DNA of 59,302 bases from Mycobacterium sp. KBS0706 (GTDB lineage: Bacteria; Pseudomonadota; Alphaproteobacteria; DSM-16000; Inquilinaceae), in assembly GCF_005938675.2 (NCBI RefSeq), contig NZ_VCCH02000049.1:1-59302 (forward strand), in the 5' to 3' direction. The notes under the pieces are model-generated. The model was not told the DNA's origin. It saw only the letters and a list, made by a program, of their open reading frames with translations, and ran no database searches. A program made the position numbers and the translations under genes. This document shows positions 46,606 to 55,397 of this stretch, piece after piece. Within the stretch, counting starts at the first letter, position 1; each line of letters opens with the position of its first letter.

Positions 46606-49600
46606 ATGGTCTTTCCAGCCGATCGCTCCAGCGGCCTGCCGCCTTATTCGCCGCGCGTGGATCGCGGCAAGCCGGACAGCCCGGTCCGCTTCGTGGATGT
46701 GGTCGATGCCGTCCGCAAGGAAGGCCGCCCCGTCTCAGGGACCCCGGACGCCCCGGCGCAAGCTCGCCCCGAGGATCCGCCGAAGCCGCCGTCAGGGCTG
46801 ACCGACCCGGCCAAGACCATCGCCGACGACCGGCGCCGCAGCATCGACGACTGGGTCGGCGGGGCGAATGACAGTTTCTGGCCCTGGAACGACGATTCCC
46901 ACGACAAGGTCGCGCATGCGCTGCGCGGGAACTCCGAGCTGGGCGGGCTGACGCAGGATGAGCGGCGCTATCTGGTCGACAAGGCGCTCGACAAATGGGT
47001 CCGCGAGGGCGAGACCTATTCCTCGCCGCGGGACCTGGCGCGGGACGTCCGCGGCGACGGAACCCTGGGGCCGCTGGTGGCCGAACGCTGCGCCGTGAAG
47101 GCCGCCGCCCTGGAGGCGGAACAGCGCGGCAAGCCGGCGTCCGAGCGCAACGGGGATGCGGTCGACATCGGCGGTGCCGCCATCGTCGCGCTGCATGTCG
47201 AGCCGGGCCGCAAGGCCGATGCGGCGCAGCAGGCCGCGCTGCGGCGGCTGGTCGAGCAGCTGGGACCATCCAAGGCGGCGGGCCTCGCCGAAGCGCTGTC
47301 CTCGCCCGGCCTCGAGACCGAATATGCCTCGGCGACGCTCGAGGCCCTCAATGCCGGGCCGTTCACCGACAGCGGCTGGGCCTTCACCACCAGTGCCTTC
47401 TCGACCACCCAGGAGCAGCGCTACGGCCAGGGCACGGACCTGTCGATGCCGATGGCCAAGGCCCTCGCCCGCGGGCTGTTCCCGCAGGACCCGCAGCGGC
47501 AGCAGCAGGAGGCGCAGCGGATCGGCGACCTGCTGTCGACGCCGACCGGCCGGTCGCTGCTGACGCCGCCCAACGCCATTCTCGGCGAGGACAAGATCGG
47601 GCCGGAGCGCCGGGCCCAGGCCCTGGCCGTGGTGCTGCAGAACCCGGAGATCACCGTCGCCCGCCTGTCGCGCGACGGCTTCGATCCCTGGGCCAGCCCG
47701 CTGATCGCCGTCCCGATCGCCCAGGACAGCGCCGACCGGGCGCTCGCGGCCAGCCGGCAGACGCCCGAGGCCACCGCCGACCGCCTCGGCGGCGGCAGCG
47801 GTGTCGGCATCCCGGAGGAGCTGCACGGCGCCCAGCTCGACAACCGGGTCGGCCAGGCGATGAACCTGCCGCCCGAAGGCATCTCCGCCGACACGCCGCC
47901 GGACAAGCTGAAGCAGCTGAAGGACGAGGCCGCCCGGGGCGAGCGGTCCTTCTACGCCACCGGCGACAACGCCGGGACGGTGGCAAAGATCACCGCCACG
48001 ATCCGGGATCTCGGCGGCGACACCGCCCGGGTCACGGTGCTGCCGATCCAGTATTCCAGCCGCCAGACCGGGCCGGTGCAGCTGCCGCTGTTCCGGGTCG
48101 AGGGCAAGGACGGCAAGACCTGGTTCGTCGACAATCTGGGCGCGCGGTACGACAGCTTCGGCAAATGGACTGACAAGAACCAGCTGCCGCCCGGAAACGT
48201 CACCTATCCCAAGGGCGGTGAGCTGAAGCCGGGCCCCGACGGCAAGGTGGCGCTGGACAGCCGCAACACGCCGAAGACGCCGGATACGATCGGTGAGCAA
48301 CTGCTGGAGGCAGGCGACATGGTCGCCCTGGTCGGCGGCCTGCTGGCCGGCGGGGCGATGATGATCGGCAGCGGCGGCACCGCGGCCCCGGTGGTGATGA
48401 TCGCCGCCGGGGCGTGGGTCTCCGGCCGCGGCGCGCAGACCCTGGCCGAGCGCGACGACATCGGCCTGTCGAACGATTTCGGCGACCCGCAGGCGAGGGC
48501 CGCCTATTTCAACATCGCGGCCGGCGTGCTGAGCGGGCTGCCGCTCGGCCGCGCCGCCTTCCTGGCCCGGACCGGCCAGGACGTGACCATGCCCGGGGCC
48601 TGGGCCGTCGCCAACGGCACGGCGATCGGGGCGGATACGGCGGCCGCCGGCAACAGCGGATACACCCTGGTCACGGACTGGAACGATCTCGACCCGGCCC
48701 AGCGCTTCGAGATGGGCCTGGGCATGGCGTTCTGGACCGTCTCGGCCGGTGCCATGGCCCGGCAGGCCTTCCAGCCGCGCACCGGCGCCCCGGCCGATCC
48801 TCCCGCATCGACTTCGCGTCCCGACGGCGAAACCCCGCCGCCCGACCCGTCCGCATCCGCCCCGCATCCGGAGGGAGAGGCGCCGCCGCCCACCCCGCCG
48901 CGCGAGGCGCCCCCGGTCGGCCGGAATCCGTCCCGGACGCTCGACCTGCGCCCCGGCGACGACCTGAGCTCTCCGCGAACGCAGAAGATGGCGTTCCCCC
49001 GGATCGACACGGACCGGGTCTGGGTCGGCGGCCGCCTGCCGGCGGATGACGGCAGCGTCGGCCGCGCCCGGCTCCGCTCGCTCGATGCGCTTCTCCGCGA
49101 CAAGAACATTAAATCCGTCAACGTCGCCCATTTCGCCGCCGCAGCCGACGCCAACCATGTGGTGGACGCCCAGGGCAACCGGTTCACCGTTCCGGAGGTG
49201 TTCACGAAGTCGCTGGTCGGGCGGGAGTACGAGGACCATCCGATCGTCCTGAACATTGCGCGGCCCAGCGCCGAGGCGAACGCCTTCGCGCAACGCGTGG
49301 CCGACTACAGCGGCGTCGATGTCTATGTCACCGGCTCGCGAGACCGTAACTGGTGGAACGTCTTCCAGCGGAAGACGACGCCCCAGGGGCCGAGCGGCAG
49401 GATCGAGGTCGAGAACGGACGGACATTCTCGGTCGACGACCAGGGGCGGCGCCGGGCGATCGATCCCGAGACCAATCTCGGCGAAGTCCTCGGGACCGGG
49501 GCCGAGAAGACCGCCTTCGCCTTCGGCGACGACCATGTGATCGTCGTCTACAAGGATCTGGAGCCGGAGGTGCGCCGGCCGGGCGAAGCCTATTCCGACC

Positions 49601-50019
49601 CCGAGCATCAGCAGGCCACTCTCGCCGAGCTCGACCGCCTCGGCTTCCCGATCGCGAGGAACCAGGCCGAGTTCGATTTCAACGGACAGAAGGCCTTCCT
49701 GCAGGACCGCTATGTTGCCAACGACCGGGACCTCGACTTCCGGATGGATGCCAGCGGCCAGCCGCTCAGCGTCACGCTGCTGAACCGGAACAGCATCTCG
49801 AGCCTGAAGGCGATCCGCAGCCTGCTGATCGACAAGGATGTCGCCATTGCCGACCTGCAGTTCCTGATCGACAAGGATGGCCGCTTCGTGATCGCCGACC
49901 CGATCGGCATGAAGCAGGGGCTGGACGAGTCGGGCCGAAGCCAGCAGGCCAGCAACCTGCGGGAGATCGACGCCCTCATCGACACGGCCGAGGTCAACGT
50001 CAGCCAGGGGCCGAACTAG
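46606..50019 (+). CDS. Effector-like giant protein with membrane hairpin, Pro-rich hinge and kinase-like C-terminus
   Basis: Not assigned to a known family (1137 residues, no signal peptide, ATG with GGGGGAGGGG upstream). Residues 1-70 are disordered and Pro-rich; 70-560 are helical and charged. Hydrophobic Gly/Ala stretches lie at about 570-605 (LVGGLLAGGAMMIGSGGTAAPVVM) and 625-660. A proline-rich linker spans about 724-778. Residues 785-925 contain VWVGGRL...NIKSVNVAHF and PIVLNIARPSAEANAFAQRVADYSGVDVYV, reminiscent of modules in polymorphic toxins. From about 955 a protein-kinase-like domain is suggested: LGEVLGTGAEKTAFAF (glycine loop), VVYK with Lys983, then IADLQFLID (Asp1083) and VIADPIG (Asp1098) in the places of HRD and DFG. 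The canonical catalytic Asn is not obvious, so it may be a pseudokinase. A stand-alone copy of this end precedes the gene. Confidence 0.72.
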   Translation: MVFPADRSSGLPPYSPRVDRGKPDSPVRFVDVVDAVRKEGRPVSGTPDAPAQARPEDPPKPPSGLTDPAKTIADDRRRSIDDWVGGANDSFWPWNDDSHDKVAHALRGNSELGGLTQDERRYLVDKALDKWVREGETYSSPRDLARDVRGDGTLGPLVAERCAVKAAALEAEQRGKPASERNGDAVDIGGAAIVALHVEPGRKADAAQQAALRRLVEQLGPSKAAGLAEALSSPGLETEYASATLEALNAGPFTDSGWAFTTSAFSTTQEQRYGQGTDLSMPMAKALARGLFPQDPQRQQQEAQRIGDLLSTPTGRSLLTPPNAILGEDKIGPERRAQALAVVLQNPEITVARLSRDGFDPWASPLIAVPIAQDSADRALAASRQTPEATADRLGGGSGVGIPEELHGAQLDNRVGQAMNLPPEGISADTPPDKLKQLKDEAARGERSFYATGDNAGTVAKITATIRDLGGDTARVTVLPIQYSSRQTGPVQLPLFRVEGKDGKTWFVDNLGARYDSFGKWTDKNQLPPGNVTYPKGGELKPGPDGKVALDSRNTPKTPDTIGEQLLEAGDMVALVGGLLAGGAMMIGSGGTAAPVVMIAAGAWVSGRGAQTLAERDDIGLSNDFGDPQARAAYFNIAAGVLSGLPLGRAAFLARTGQDVTMPGAWAVANGTAIGADTAAAGNSGYTLVTDWNDLDPAQRFEMGLGMAFWTVSAGAMARQAFQPRTGAPADPPASTSRPDGETPPPDPSASAPHPEGEAPPPTPPREAPPVGRNPSRTLDLRPGDDLSSPRTQKMAFPRIDTDRVWVGGRLPADDGSVGRARLRSLDALLRDKNIKSVNVAHFAAAADANHVVDAQGNRFTVPEVFTKSLVGREYEDHPIVLNIARPSAEANAFAQRVADYSGVDVYVTGSRDRNWWNVFQRKTTPQGPSGRIEVENGRTFSVDDQGRRRAIDPETNLGEVLGTGAEKTAFAFGDDHVIVVYKDLEPEVRRPGEAYSDPEHQQATLAELDRLGFPIARNQAEFDFNGQKAFLQDRYVANDRDLDFRMDASGQPLSVTLLNRNSISSLKAIRSLLIDKDVAIADLQFLIDKDGRFVIADPIGMKQGLDESGRSQQASNLREIDALIDTAEVNVSQGPN

Positions 50020-50070
50020 GCCGGGCCGGTCGGCTTCACCCGGCCAAGCGGCCACCAAGTCGGTTTTATA

Positions 50071-50089
50071 GAGATTGATAATCACTCTC
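50071..50089. promoter_or_regulatory. Fur-box-like operator upstream of the second iron binding protein
   Basis: GAGATTGATAATCACTCTC matches the 19-bp Fur consensus at 15 of 19 positions, including the core GATAATCA. It is about 55 bp upstream of the binding-protein start, where a promoter operator would be expected. The score equals that of the first box at 2273-2291. Confidence 0.7.
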
Positions 50090-50141
50090 AAATCGTTCAT
50101 TGAATTTGCCTGACGTAACATTCCACTCCGGACCAGCCACC

Positions 50142-51269
50142 ATGATGTCCCGACGCACCCTCGGCCTTGCCGCGGCCCTTCTGTTCGCCGCCGGCGCGGC
50201 ACCGGCGGCCGAGACCCGGACGGTGGAGGATGTCGCCGGCCGCAGCGTGCAGGTCCCGGCCGAGGCGAAGCGGATCATCCTGGGCGAGGGGCGGCAGATC
50301 TACCTGCTGGCGGCGCTCGACACCGAGGCGCCGTTTCAGCGCGTCGTCGGCTGGCGCGACGATCTCGAGAAGGCCGATCGCGACGGCTACGAGATCTATC
50401 GCCAGAAGTACCCCTTCATCGCTGACCTGCCGCGCTTCGGCGGCGCCAAGGAGGGCACCTTCGACGTCGAGCAGGCGCTGTCGCTGCATCCCGACCTGGT
50501 GGTGATGAACCTGGAATCGAAGTTGGCGACCGACGAGGGCGGGCTGATCGACAAGCTGGCCGCGGTCGGCATCCCGGTGGTGTTCATCGATTTCCGCGAG
50601 CGGCCCTTCGAGAACGCCGAGAAGAGCATCCGCATCCTCGGCCAGGTGACCGGGCGCGAGGAGCGGGCGGAGGAGCTGGTCGCCTTCCGTCGCGCCGAGA
50701 TCGAGAAGGTCACCGGCCGGCTCGCCGCCCATGCCGGGCCGCGGCCGCAGGTGATGATCGACCGCGCCGGCGGCTACAGCGACGAATGCTGCATGTCCTT
50801 CGGCGACGAGAATTTCGGCCGGATGGTCTCGGTGGCCGGCGGCGACAACATCGCCCGCGACCTGATCCCCGGCACCTTCGGCACGCTGAACCCGGAGCAG
50901 ATCGTGGCGTCGAAGCCGGATGTGGTGATCGTCACCGGCAGCAACTGGACGCTCTACGAGACCGCCGGCGCCTGGGTCGGCGTCGGCCCCGGCGCCGACC
51001 AGGACGGCAGCCGCGCCCGCCTGCAGGCGCTGATGCAGCGCCCGGCCTTCACCGCCATCCCGGCGACCGAAACCGGCCGGGTGCACGCCATCTGGCACCA
51101 GCTCTACGACAGCCCCTACCAGTTCGTGGCGATCCAGGCCCTGGCGAAATGGCTGCATCCGGAGCTGTTCGCCGACCTCGACCCGGACGCCACCTTCCGC
51201 ACCTTCCACGAGCGCTTCCTGCCGGTGGAGTACCGCCCCGGCTACTGGGTCTCGCTGACGCCGGGCTGA
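50142..51269 (+). CDS. Periplasmic iron-complex ABC transporter substrate-binding protein, second copy
   Basis: FepB/TroA-type binding protein of 375 residues. Tandem ATG codons at 50142 and 50145 follow a weak GGA; the TTG at 50100 is too close to the Fur-like box and not favoured. The signal peptide is RRTLGLAAALLFAAGAAPAAETR, and the mature part begins VEDVAGRSVQVPAEAKRIIL. It contains YSDECCMSFGDENFGRMVSVAGGDNIARD, homologous to the DECC region of the binding protein at 2328-3464, and the ends of both proteins (LHPELFADLDPDATF versus VRPEIFGDLDPRATL) also align. No permease, ATPase or receptor is adjacent. Probably iron-repressed. Confidence 0.85.
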   Translation: MMSRRTLGLAAALLFAAGAAPAAETRTVEDVAGRSVQVPAEAKRIILGEGRQIYLLAALDTEAPFQRVVGWRDDLEKADRDGYEIYRQKYPFIADLPRFGGAKEGTFDVEQALSLHPDLVVMNLESKLATDEGGLIDKLAAVGIPVVFIDFRERPFENAEKSIRILGQVTGREERAEELVAFRRAEIEKVTGRLAAHAGPRPQVMIDRAGGYSDECCMSFGDENFGRMVSVAGGDNIARDLIPGTFGTLNPEQIVASKPDVVIVTGSNWTLYETAGAWVGVGPGADQDGSRARLQALMQRPAFTAIPATETGRVHAIWHQLYDSPYQFVAIQALAKWLHPELFADLDPDATFRTFHERFLPVEYRPGYWVSLTPG

Positions 51270-51295
51270 AGGCAGGCGGTCCTAGGACGAAGGAG

Positions 51296-52708
51296 GTGTT
51301 CGGCCAGTATTTCTTCGAGGACGGGCGCAAGGTCGGCGCCAACATCCTGGTCAACCAGTCCTTCGTCGACACCCAGGAATGGCCATCGGTCACGGCGCTG
51401 AAGACCGGCGGGTTCTTCGTGGCCTATGAGAGCGAAGGCCTCGACGGCGAGGACGACGCGATCGCCGGCCGCCTGTTCTCCGGCATCACGGTGGCGACGC
51501 TGACCGGCTCCGCCGCCGCCGATCTGCTGCAGGGCGGCGCCGGCGGCGAGCGCATCCTCGGCCTCGCCGGGAACGACCAGCTGGCCGGGAATGGCGGCGA
51601 CGACGTCGTCACGGGCGACGGCGGCGACGATGTGCTCCGCGCCGGCGCCGGGGCCGACTGGCTCGACGGCGGCGCCGGCATCGACACGGTCAGCTACTAC
51701 GCCGGCACGGTCGGGGTCTCAGTGGATCTCGCCACCGGCAAGGGCACCGGCGGCGAGGCCCAGGGCGACAGCCTGCGCTCGATCGAGACCCTCTCGGGCA
51801 GCCAGGCCAACGACACCCTCGGCGGCAACGCCGGCGCCAACACCCTGCAGGGCTGGACCGGCAACGACGTGCTCCGCGGCGGCGCCGGGGCCGACCGGCT
51901 CGACGGCGGCGCCGGCAGCGACACGGCCAGCTACTACACCGGCACGGTCGGGGTCTCGGTGGATCTCGCCACCGGCAAGGGCACCGGCGGCGAGGCCCAG
52001 GGCGACACGCTGGTCTCGATCGAGACTGTCTCGGGCAGCCAGGCCGGCGACACCCTCGCCGGCAACGCCGGCGCCAACACGCTGCAGGGCTGGACCGGCA
52101 ACGACGTGCTCCGCGGCGGCGCCGGGGCCGATCGGCTCGACGGCGGCGCGGGCGTCGACACGGCGAGCTATTGGGGCGAGACTGCCGGCGTGACGGTCAA
52201 TCTCGCCACCGGCACGGGCACGGGCGGCAACGCCCAGGGCGACATCCTGATCGGGATCGAGAATGTCAACGGCGGCAAGGCCGGGGACACCCTGATCGGC
52301 AGCAGCGGCGCCAATGCGCTCAACGGCTATGAGGGCAACGACGTGCTCCGCGGCGGGGCCGGCAAGGACGCGCTGACCGGCGGCATCGGCGGCGACCGCT
52401 TCGTCTTCGCCGCGACGGGCGACAGCGCCGTGGGCGCCAACGCCGACCGGATCGCCGATTTCAGCCGGGCCCAAGGCGACCGGATCGACCTGTCGGCGAT
52501 CGACGCCCATTCGGGCGCCGCCGGCAACCAGGCCTTCAGCTTCATCGGCAGCGGCGCCTTCACCCATCACGCCGGCCAGCTGCGCGCCGCCGTCACCAGC
52601 CCCGGCATCACCATCATCGCCGGGGATGTGAACGGCGACGGGGTCTCCGATGTCCACATCCGGCTCACCGGCGCCATCGCGCTGGTCGCGGGAGATTTCG
52701 TGCTGTAG
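51296..52708 (+). pseudogene. 5'-truncated RTX-type calcium-binding protein
   Basis: Open frame of about 470 codons from a GTG at 51296, which has only an ill-placed purine-rich stretch before it. It starts abruptly inside what looks like an RTX-adhesin repeat (VFGQYFFEDGRKVGANILVNQSFVDTQEWPSVTALKTGGFFVAYES; compare the usual GxxFDxxGxxVGxExxVNT...PSVAxLxDGGFVVxWES pattern). It is followed by glycine-rich calcium repeats (LDGGAGxDT, DVLRGGAGAD) in three 79-residue tandem units and an intact C-terminal secretion-type end (DRIADFSRAQGDRIDLSAID ... VAGDFVL). The N-terminal part of a larger secreted protein is probably missing; a functional short protein is the alternative. It lies 26 nt after the binding-protein stop. 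Confidence 0.7.
51629..52339 (+). repeat. Three tandem 237-bp repeats inside the RTX gene
   Basis: Units begin at 51629, 51866 and 52103 (and a fourth partial at 52340), each opening with the codons for DVLR and exactly 237 bp apart. Each encodes 79 residues with GGAGAD, LDGGAG, SVDLATGKGTGGEAQGD and ANTLQGW-like segments. Units one and two are nearly identical, the third has diverged. This is typical of copy-number-variable RTX proteins. Confidence 0.9.
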
Positions 52709-52937
52709 CGGCCGGCTGTCGGCGGCCGGCGGCGCATTCGCCGGTTGAGGACGCTTTCCGCGAAGCCGTTGGGTGTCTGCTCGGTCCCCATTGATGACGT
52801 TTGGAGACCCTCTGGACTCCTCCAGAGCGGACACGCCCGACATTCCATCCGTACCGGAAAGCGGCCTCCCTCCGCGCAGACCGGCTCTCACCGAGTCACG
52901 GTGCGCTCGTCGTAACCGGCCCGCCGCGGACCGGAGG

Positions 52938-53843
52938 CTAGACCTCGGACGGTTTGGCAGACAGTGCCTCCTCAAAGGCTGCGACGATGGCCTTGATCAG
53001 GCGTCCCGTGATCCTGTCCCTTTGCCACAATGCGGTCATCTCTACGGGTGACGGCTCCCAATCCGGCAGGACGGGTACGAGTGCGCCGGCCGCCATGGCG
53101 TCCTCGATCAGGAACTTCGGCAGATTGGCGATGCCGAGACCGGCGCGGGCCGCATCGACCAGAATGGTCTGGCGGTTTGCGGCAAAGCCGATCCCGGGGC
53201 GTATGATCGCGCGTGTCCCGTGCGCATTTTTCAGATCCCATTCGATCAGATCGCGGCGGATCGCGAGGGCCGGCAGCATCTCCAGATCCTGTGGCGTGCT
53301 CAGACCGGGATGTTCAGAGAGGAAGGCGGGGCTCGCGACCAGTGCGCGCGGGAGATCGGCGAATTTCCTGAACATCAGTTCGGAGTCCGCAACCGGTCCC
53401 ATGCGAACGGCGAGATCGTATCCTTCTTCGATAAGGGAGACCCTGCGATCCGTGAGCGCCATCTCGATCGTGACGTCGGGACATCTGGTCTTGAAGCCGA
53501 TCAGAGCAGGGCCGAGAACCGCGGTCGCCATGTCCGGCGGAAGCGACAGGCGAACCGTGCCCGACAGCGCGACGCGGTCGTCCTGAACCTCGGCGACAGC
53601 CTGCTCGGCCAGCGTGAAGGCGGTCCGGCCCCGCTCGAAGAGTTGCTGGCCCTGTTCGGTCAGTATCAGTCCCTTCCTTGTCCGGCGCGCAAGCCGGACG
53701 TTCAGGGTCTCTTCCAGCGCCGACAGCCGGCGCGAGAGCGTGGCCTTCGGGATACCGGTCGCGCGTTCGGCCGAGGCCAGCCCGCCCGCTTGCACCATGC
53801 GGATAAACAGCGCGAGTCCGTCAAAATCACCAAATGCTTTCAT
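52938..53843 (-). CDS. LysR-family transcriptional regulator
   Basis: DNA-binding regulator of 301 residues. The ATG at 53843 is chosen; another ATG six codons upstream (53861) is possible. The N-terminal winged helix reads LALFIRMVQAGGLASAERATGIPKATLSRRLSALEETLNVRLARRTRKGLILTEQG, the classic LysR pattern. The effector-binding domain follows from about residue 90 (RLSLPPDMATAVLGPALIGFKTRCPDVTIEMALTDRRVSLIEEGYDLAVRMG), resembling the group that includes AaeR/DmlR-like regulators. It is divergent from the isochorismatase-like gene and overlaps an inverted repeat at its start, so autoregulation and control of the efflux cluster are likely. Confidence 0.93.
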   Translation of the reverse strand: MKAFGDFDGLALFIRMVQAGGLASAERATGIPKATLSRRLSALEETLNVRLARRTRKGLILTEQGQQLFERGRTAFTLAEQAVAEVQDDRVALSGTVRLSLPPDMATAVLGPALIGFKTRCPDVTIEMALTDRRVSLIEEGYDLAVRMGPVADSELMFRKFADLPRALVASPAFLSEHPGLSTPQDLEMLPALAIRRDLIEWDLKNAHGTRAIIRPGIGFAANRQTILVDAARAGLGIANLPKFLIEDAMAAGALVPVLPDWEPSPVEMTALWQRDRITGRLIKAIVAAFEEALSAKPSEV

Positions 53844-53861
53844 GTTCCATTTATGGAACAT
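53842..53861. promoter_or_regulatory. Perfect palindrome between LysR gene and divergent operon
   Basis: ATGTTCCA-TTTA-TGGAACAT, 8-bp arms with a 4-nt spacer, contains TTCC-N6-GGAA. It covers the LysR start codon and is 95 bp upstream of the isochorismatase-like gene. It is a good candidate for the regulator's binding site. Confidence 0.65.
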
Positions 53862-53955
53862 GACCGTGACAAATATCAAATCTCCCGCGTGCTTCGTTCC
53901 ATCTCTAGCTTCCAGGGCGAGCCATGAAGCTCACAACGAGCACGGGAAATCAGCC

Positions 53956-54549
53956 ATGACCACGATATTCACCCCAGAGAACTCGGCGCTTCTGCTGATC
54001 GACCATCAGGTCGGCACGATGCAGCTCATCAAGAATATCGACGTCGACCAGGCCAAGCGCATGTCGCTCGCCCTGGCCAAGACCGCCCGCATCCTCGGCA
54101 TCCCGACCGTGCTGACCTCCAGCCAGGAGGATCGTCTGCAGGGGCCGCTGCTGCCGGAGCTGAAGGACATCCTGCCGGAGGCCTTCGAGAAGCGCATCAA
54201 GCGCGAAGGCATCGTCAACGCCTGGACCGATGCCAATTTCAAGGCGGCCGTCGAGGCGACGGGCCGGAAGAACCTGATCATGGCCGGCGTGACGACCGAT
54301 GTCTGCCTCGTCTTCCCGGCGATCGACGCGGTGACCGAGGGCTACAACGTGCAGGCCGTCATGGACGCCTCGGGATCGCCGTACGAGTTGTCCGAGGACA
54401 TGTCGCGGCGCCGCATGCAGGACGCCGGCGTCGTCCTGACTGCAACCAACACCATGATCGCGGAACTCGCCCAGAACTGGAGCACGCCCCAGGGTCAGCA
54501 GCTCGTCCAGTTGCTGTTCACCGAGGTTCTTCCGCCGATCCAGTCGTAA
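53956..54549 (+). CDS. Isochorismatase-family hydrolase (YcaC-like)
   Basis: Cysteine hydrolase of 197 residues. The catalytic triad appears as Asp in ALLLIDHQVGTMQ (about residue 16), Lys in EKRIKREGIVNAW (about 80-85) and Cys in IMAGVTTDVCLVFPAIDA (about 118). The TTDVC nucleophile context and the end EVLPPIQS suggest the YcaC-like subgroup rather than a siderophore isochorismatase. It is the first gene of a plus-strand group with pirin, emrA-like and emrB-like genes. Substrate unknown. Confidence 0.9.
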   Translation: MTTIFTPENSALLLIDHQVGTMQLIKNIDVDQAKRMSLALAKTARILGIPTVLTSSQEDRLQGPLLPELKDILPEAFEKRIKREGIVNAWTDANFKAAVEATGRKNLIMAGVTTDVCLVFPAIDAVTEGYNVQAVMDASGSPYELSEDMSRRRMQDAGVVLTATNTMIAELAQNWSTPQGQQLVQLLFTEVLPPIQS

Positions 54550-54650
54550 CCGGCGCTGCGCTCGCCCGAAGCCGGGACGGCCCATTCGACAGGATCCCAG
54601 CCCGACAGCGCCGGGATCCTGTCCACGAATCTCCGCACGGAGTTGCTGAA

Positions 54651-55385
54651 ATGTTGAGGATTCTGCGCGCACAGGCCAGCCGCGGCTTCGAGCAAGGGCC
54701 ATTCAAGATCCGGCGCGTGCGGCCGGGCCTTATTCTCGGATCGAACGCCGATCCGGCTTTCGGGCCGCTCGCGGTCCTCGATCACGCCAGTCTCGGCGTC
54801 GGCACCGTGGTGCGCTTCCACGAGCACGTCAACGACGAGATCCTGAGCTACATGTGGCGCGGCACCATGGTGCATGAGGACTCGTCCGGCCACCGCGTTG
54901 CGCTGTCGCCGAACAGGCTGATGCTGATGAACGCGGGACAGAGCTTCTGGCATGAGGAATCGACGCCTTCGGATCCCGTCGAGATGCTGCAGATCTTCAT
55001 TCGTCCGCGCGAGGCGGATCTGCCCGGCGAAGTCCAGTTCCACGACCGCGACGACGCGATGGCCGACGGCAGGTGGCATCTCGTCGCCGCGCCGGAGACA
55101 AGCGACGCGCCGCTCAAGATCCGCCAGCAGGTCATCGTCCATGACGCGCAGCTGCCGGCCGGCCGCGGGATCGAGATCCCCCAGGCCGATGGCATGGATC
55201 AGCTGCTGTATGTCTTCGATGGAGAGATCAGTGCCGGCAGCGCGCATCTCCTGAAGGGAGATGCGCTCGCCGACGACGAGGCCCCGCTTCCGGCCATCAA
55301 GGCCGTTCGCCCCTCCACGCTGATTGTCTTTCTCGTGGATCGCCATGCGCGCGCCACGCGAGCCGGAACCATCAGCGGCGGATGA
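54651..55385 (+). CDS. Pirin-family protein (YhhW-like quercetinase type)
   Basis: Bicupin protein of 244 residues. The metal site is visible as FHEHVNDEILSYMWRGTMVHEDS (about residues 56-78, with HxH and a later His) and NAGQSFWHEE (about 93-102). Such proteins in bacteria act as quercetin dioxygenases or redox-sensing regulators. A fragment resembling its middle is found at 58212-58290, beyond the efflux genes. It lies about 100 nt after the hydrolase and 13 nt before the emrA-like gene. Confidence 0.88.
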   Translation: MLRILRAQASRGFEQGPFKIRRVRPGLILGSNADPAFGPLAVLDHASLGVGTVVRFHEHVNDEILSYMWRGTMVHEDSSGHRVALSPNRLMLMNAGQSFWHEESTPSDPVEMLQIFIRPREADLPGEVQFHDRDDAMADGRWHLVAAPETSDAPLKIRQQVIVHDAQLPAGRGIEIPQADGMDQLLYVFDGEISAGSAHLLKGDALADDEAPLPAIKAVRPSTLIVFLVDRHARATRAGTISGG

Positions 55386-55397
55386 ACGGCGCAAGAC

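Noticed and set aside
46792..50202. 1136-codon minus-strand frame opposite the kinase-like protein gene
   Set aside because: Antisense shadow with Arg/Gly/Asp/Val bias and no motifs.
51629..52339. Tandem repeats considered as a CRISPR array
   Set aside because: Units are 237 bp, contiguous and coding, with no spacers.
53956..54549. Isochorismatase-like gene as siderophore biosynthesis (EntB)
   Set aside because: No aryl carrier domain, no other siderophore synthesis genes nearby, and the motif context fits YcaC-like hydrolases.
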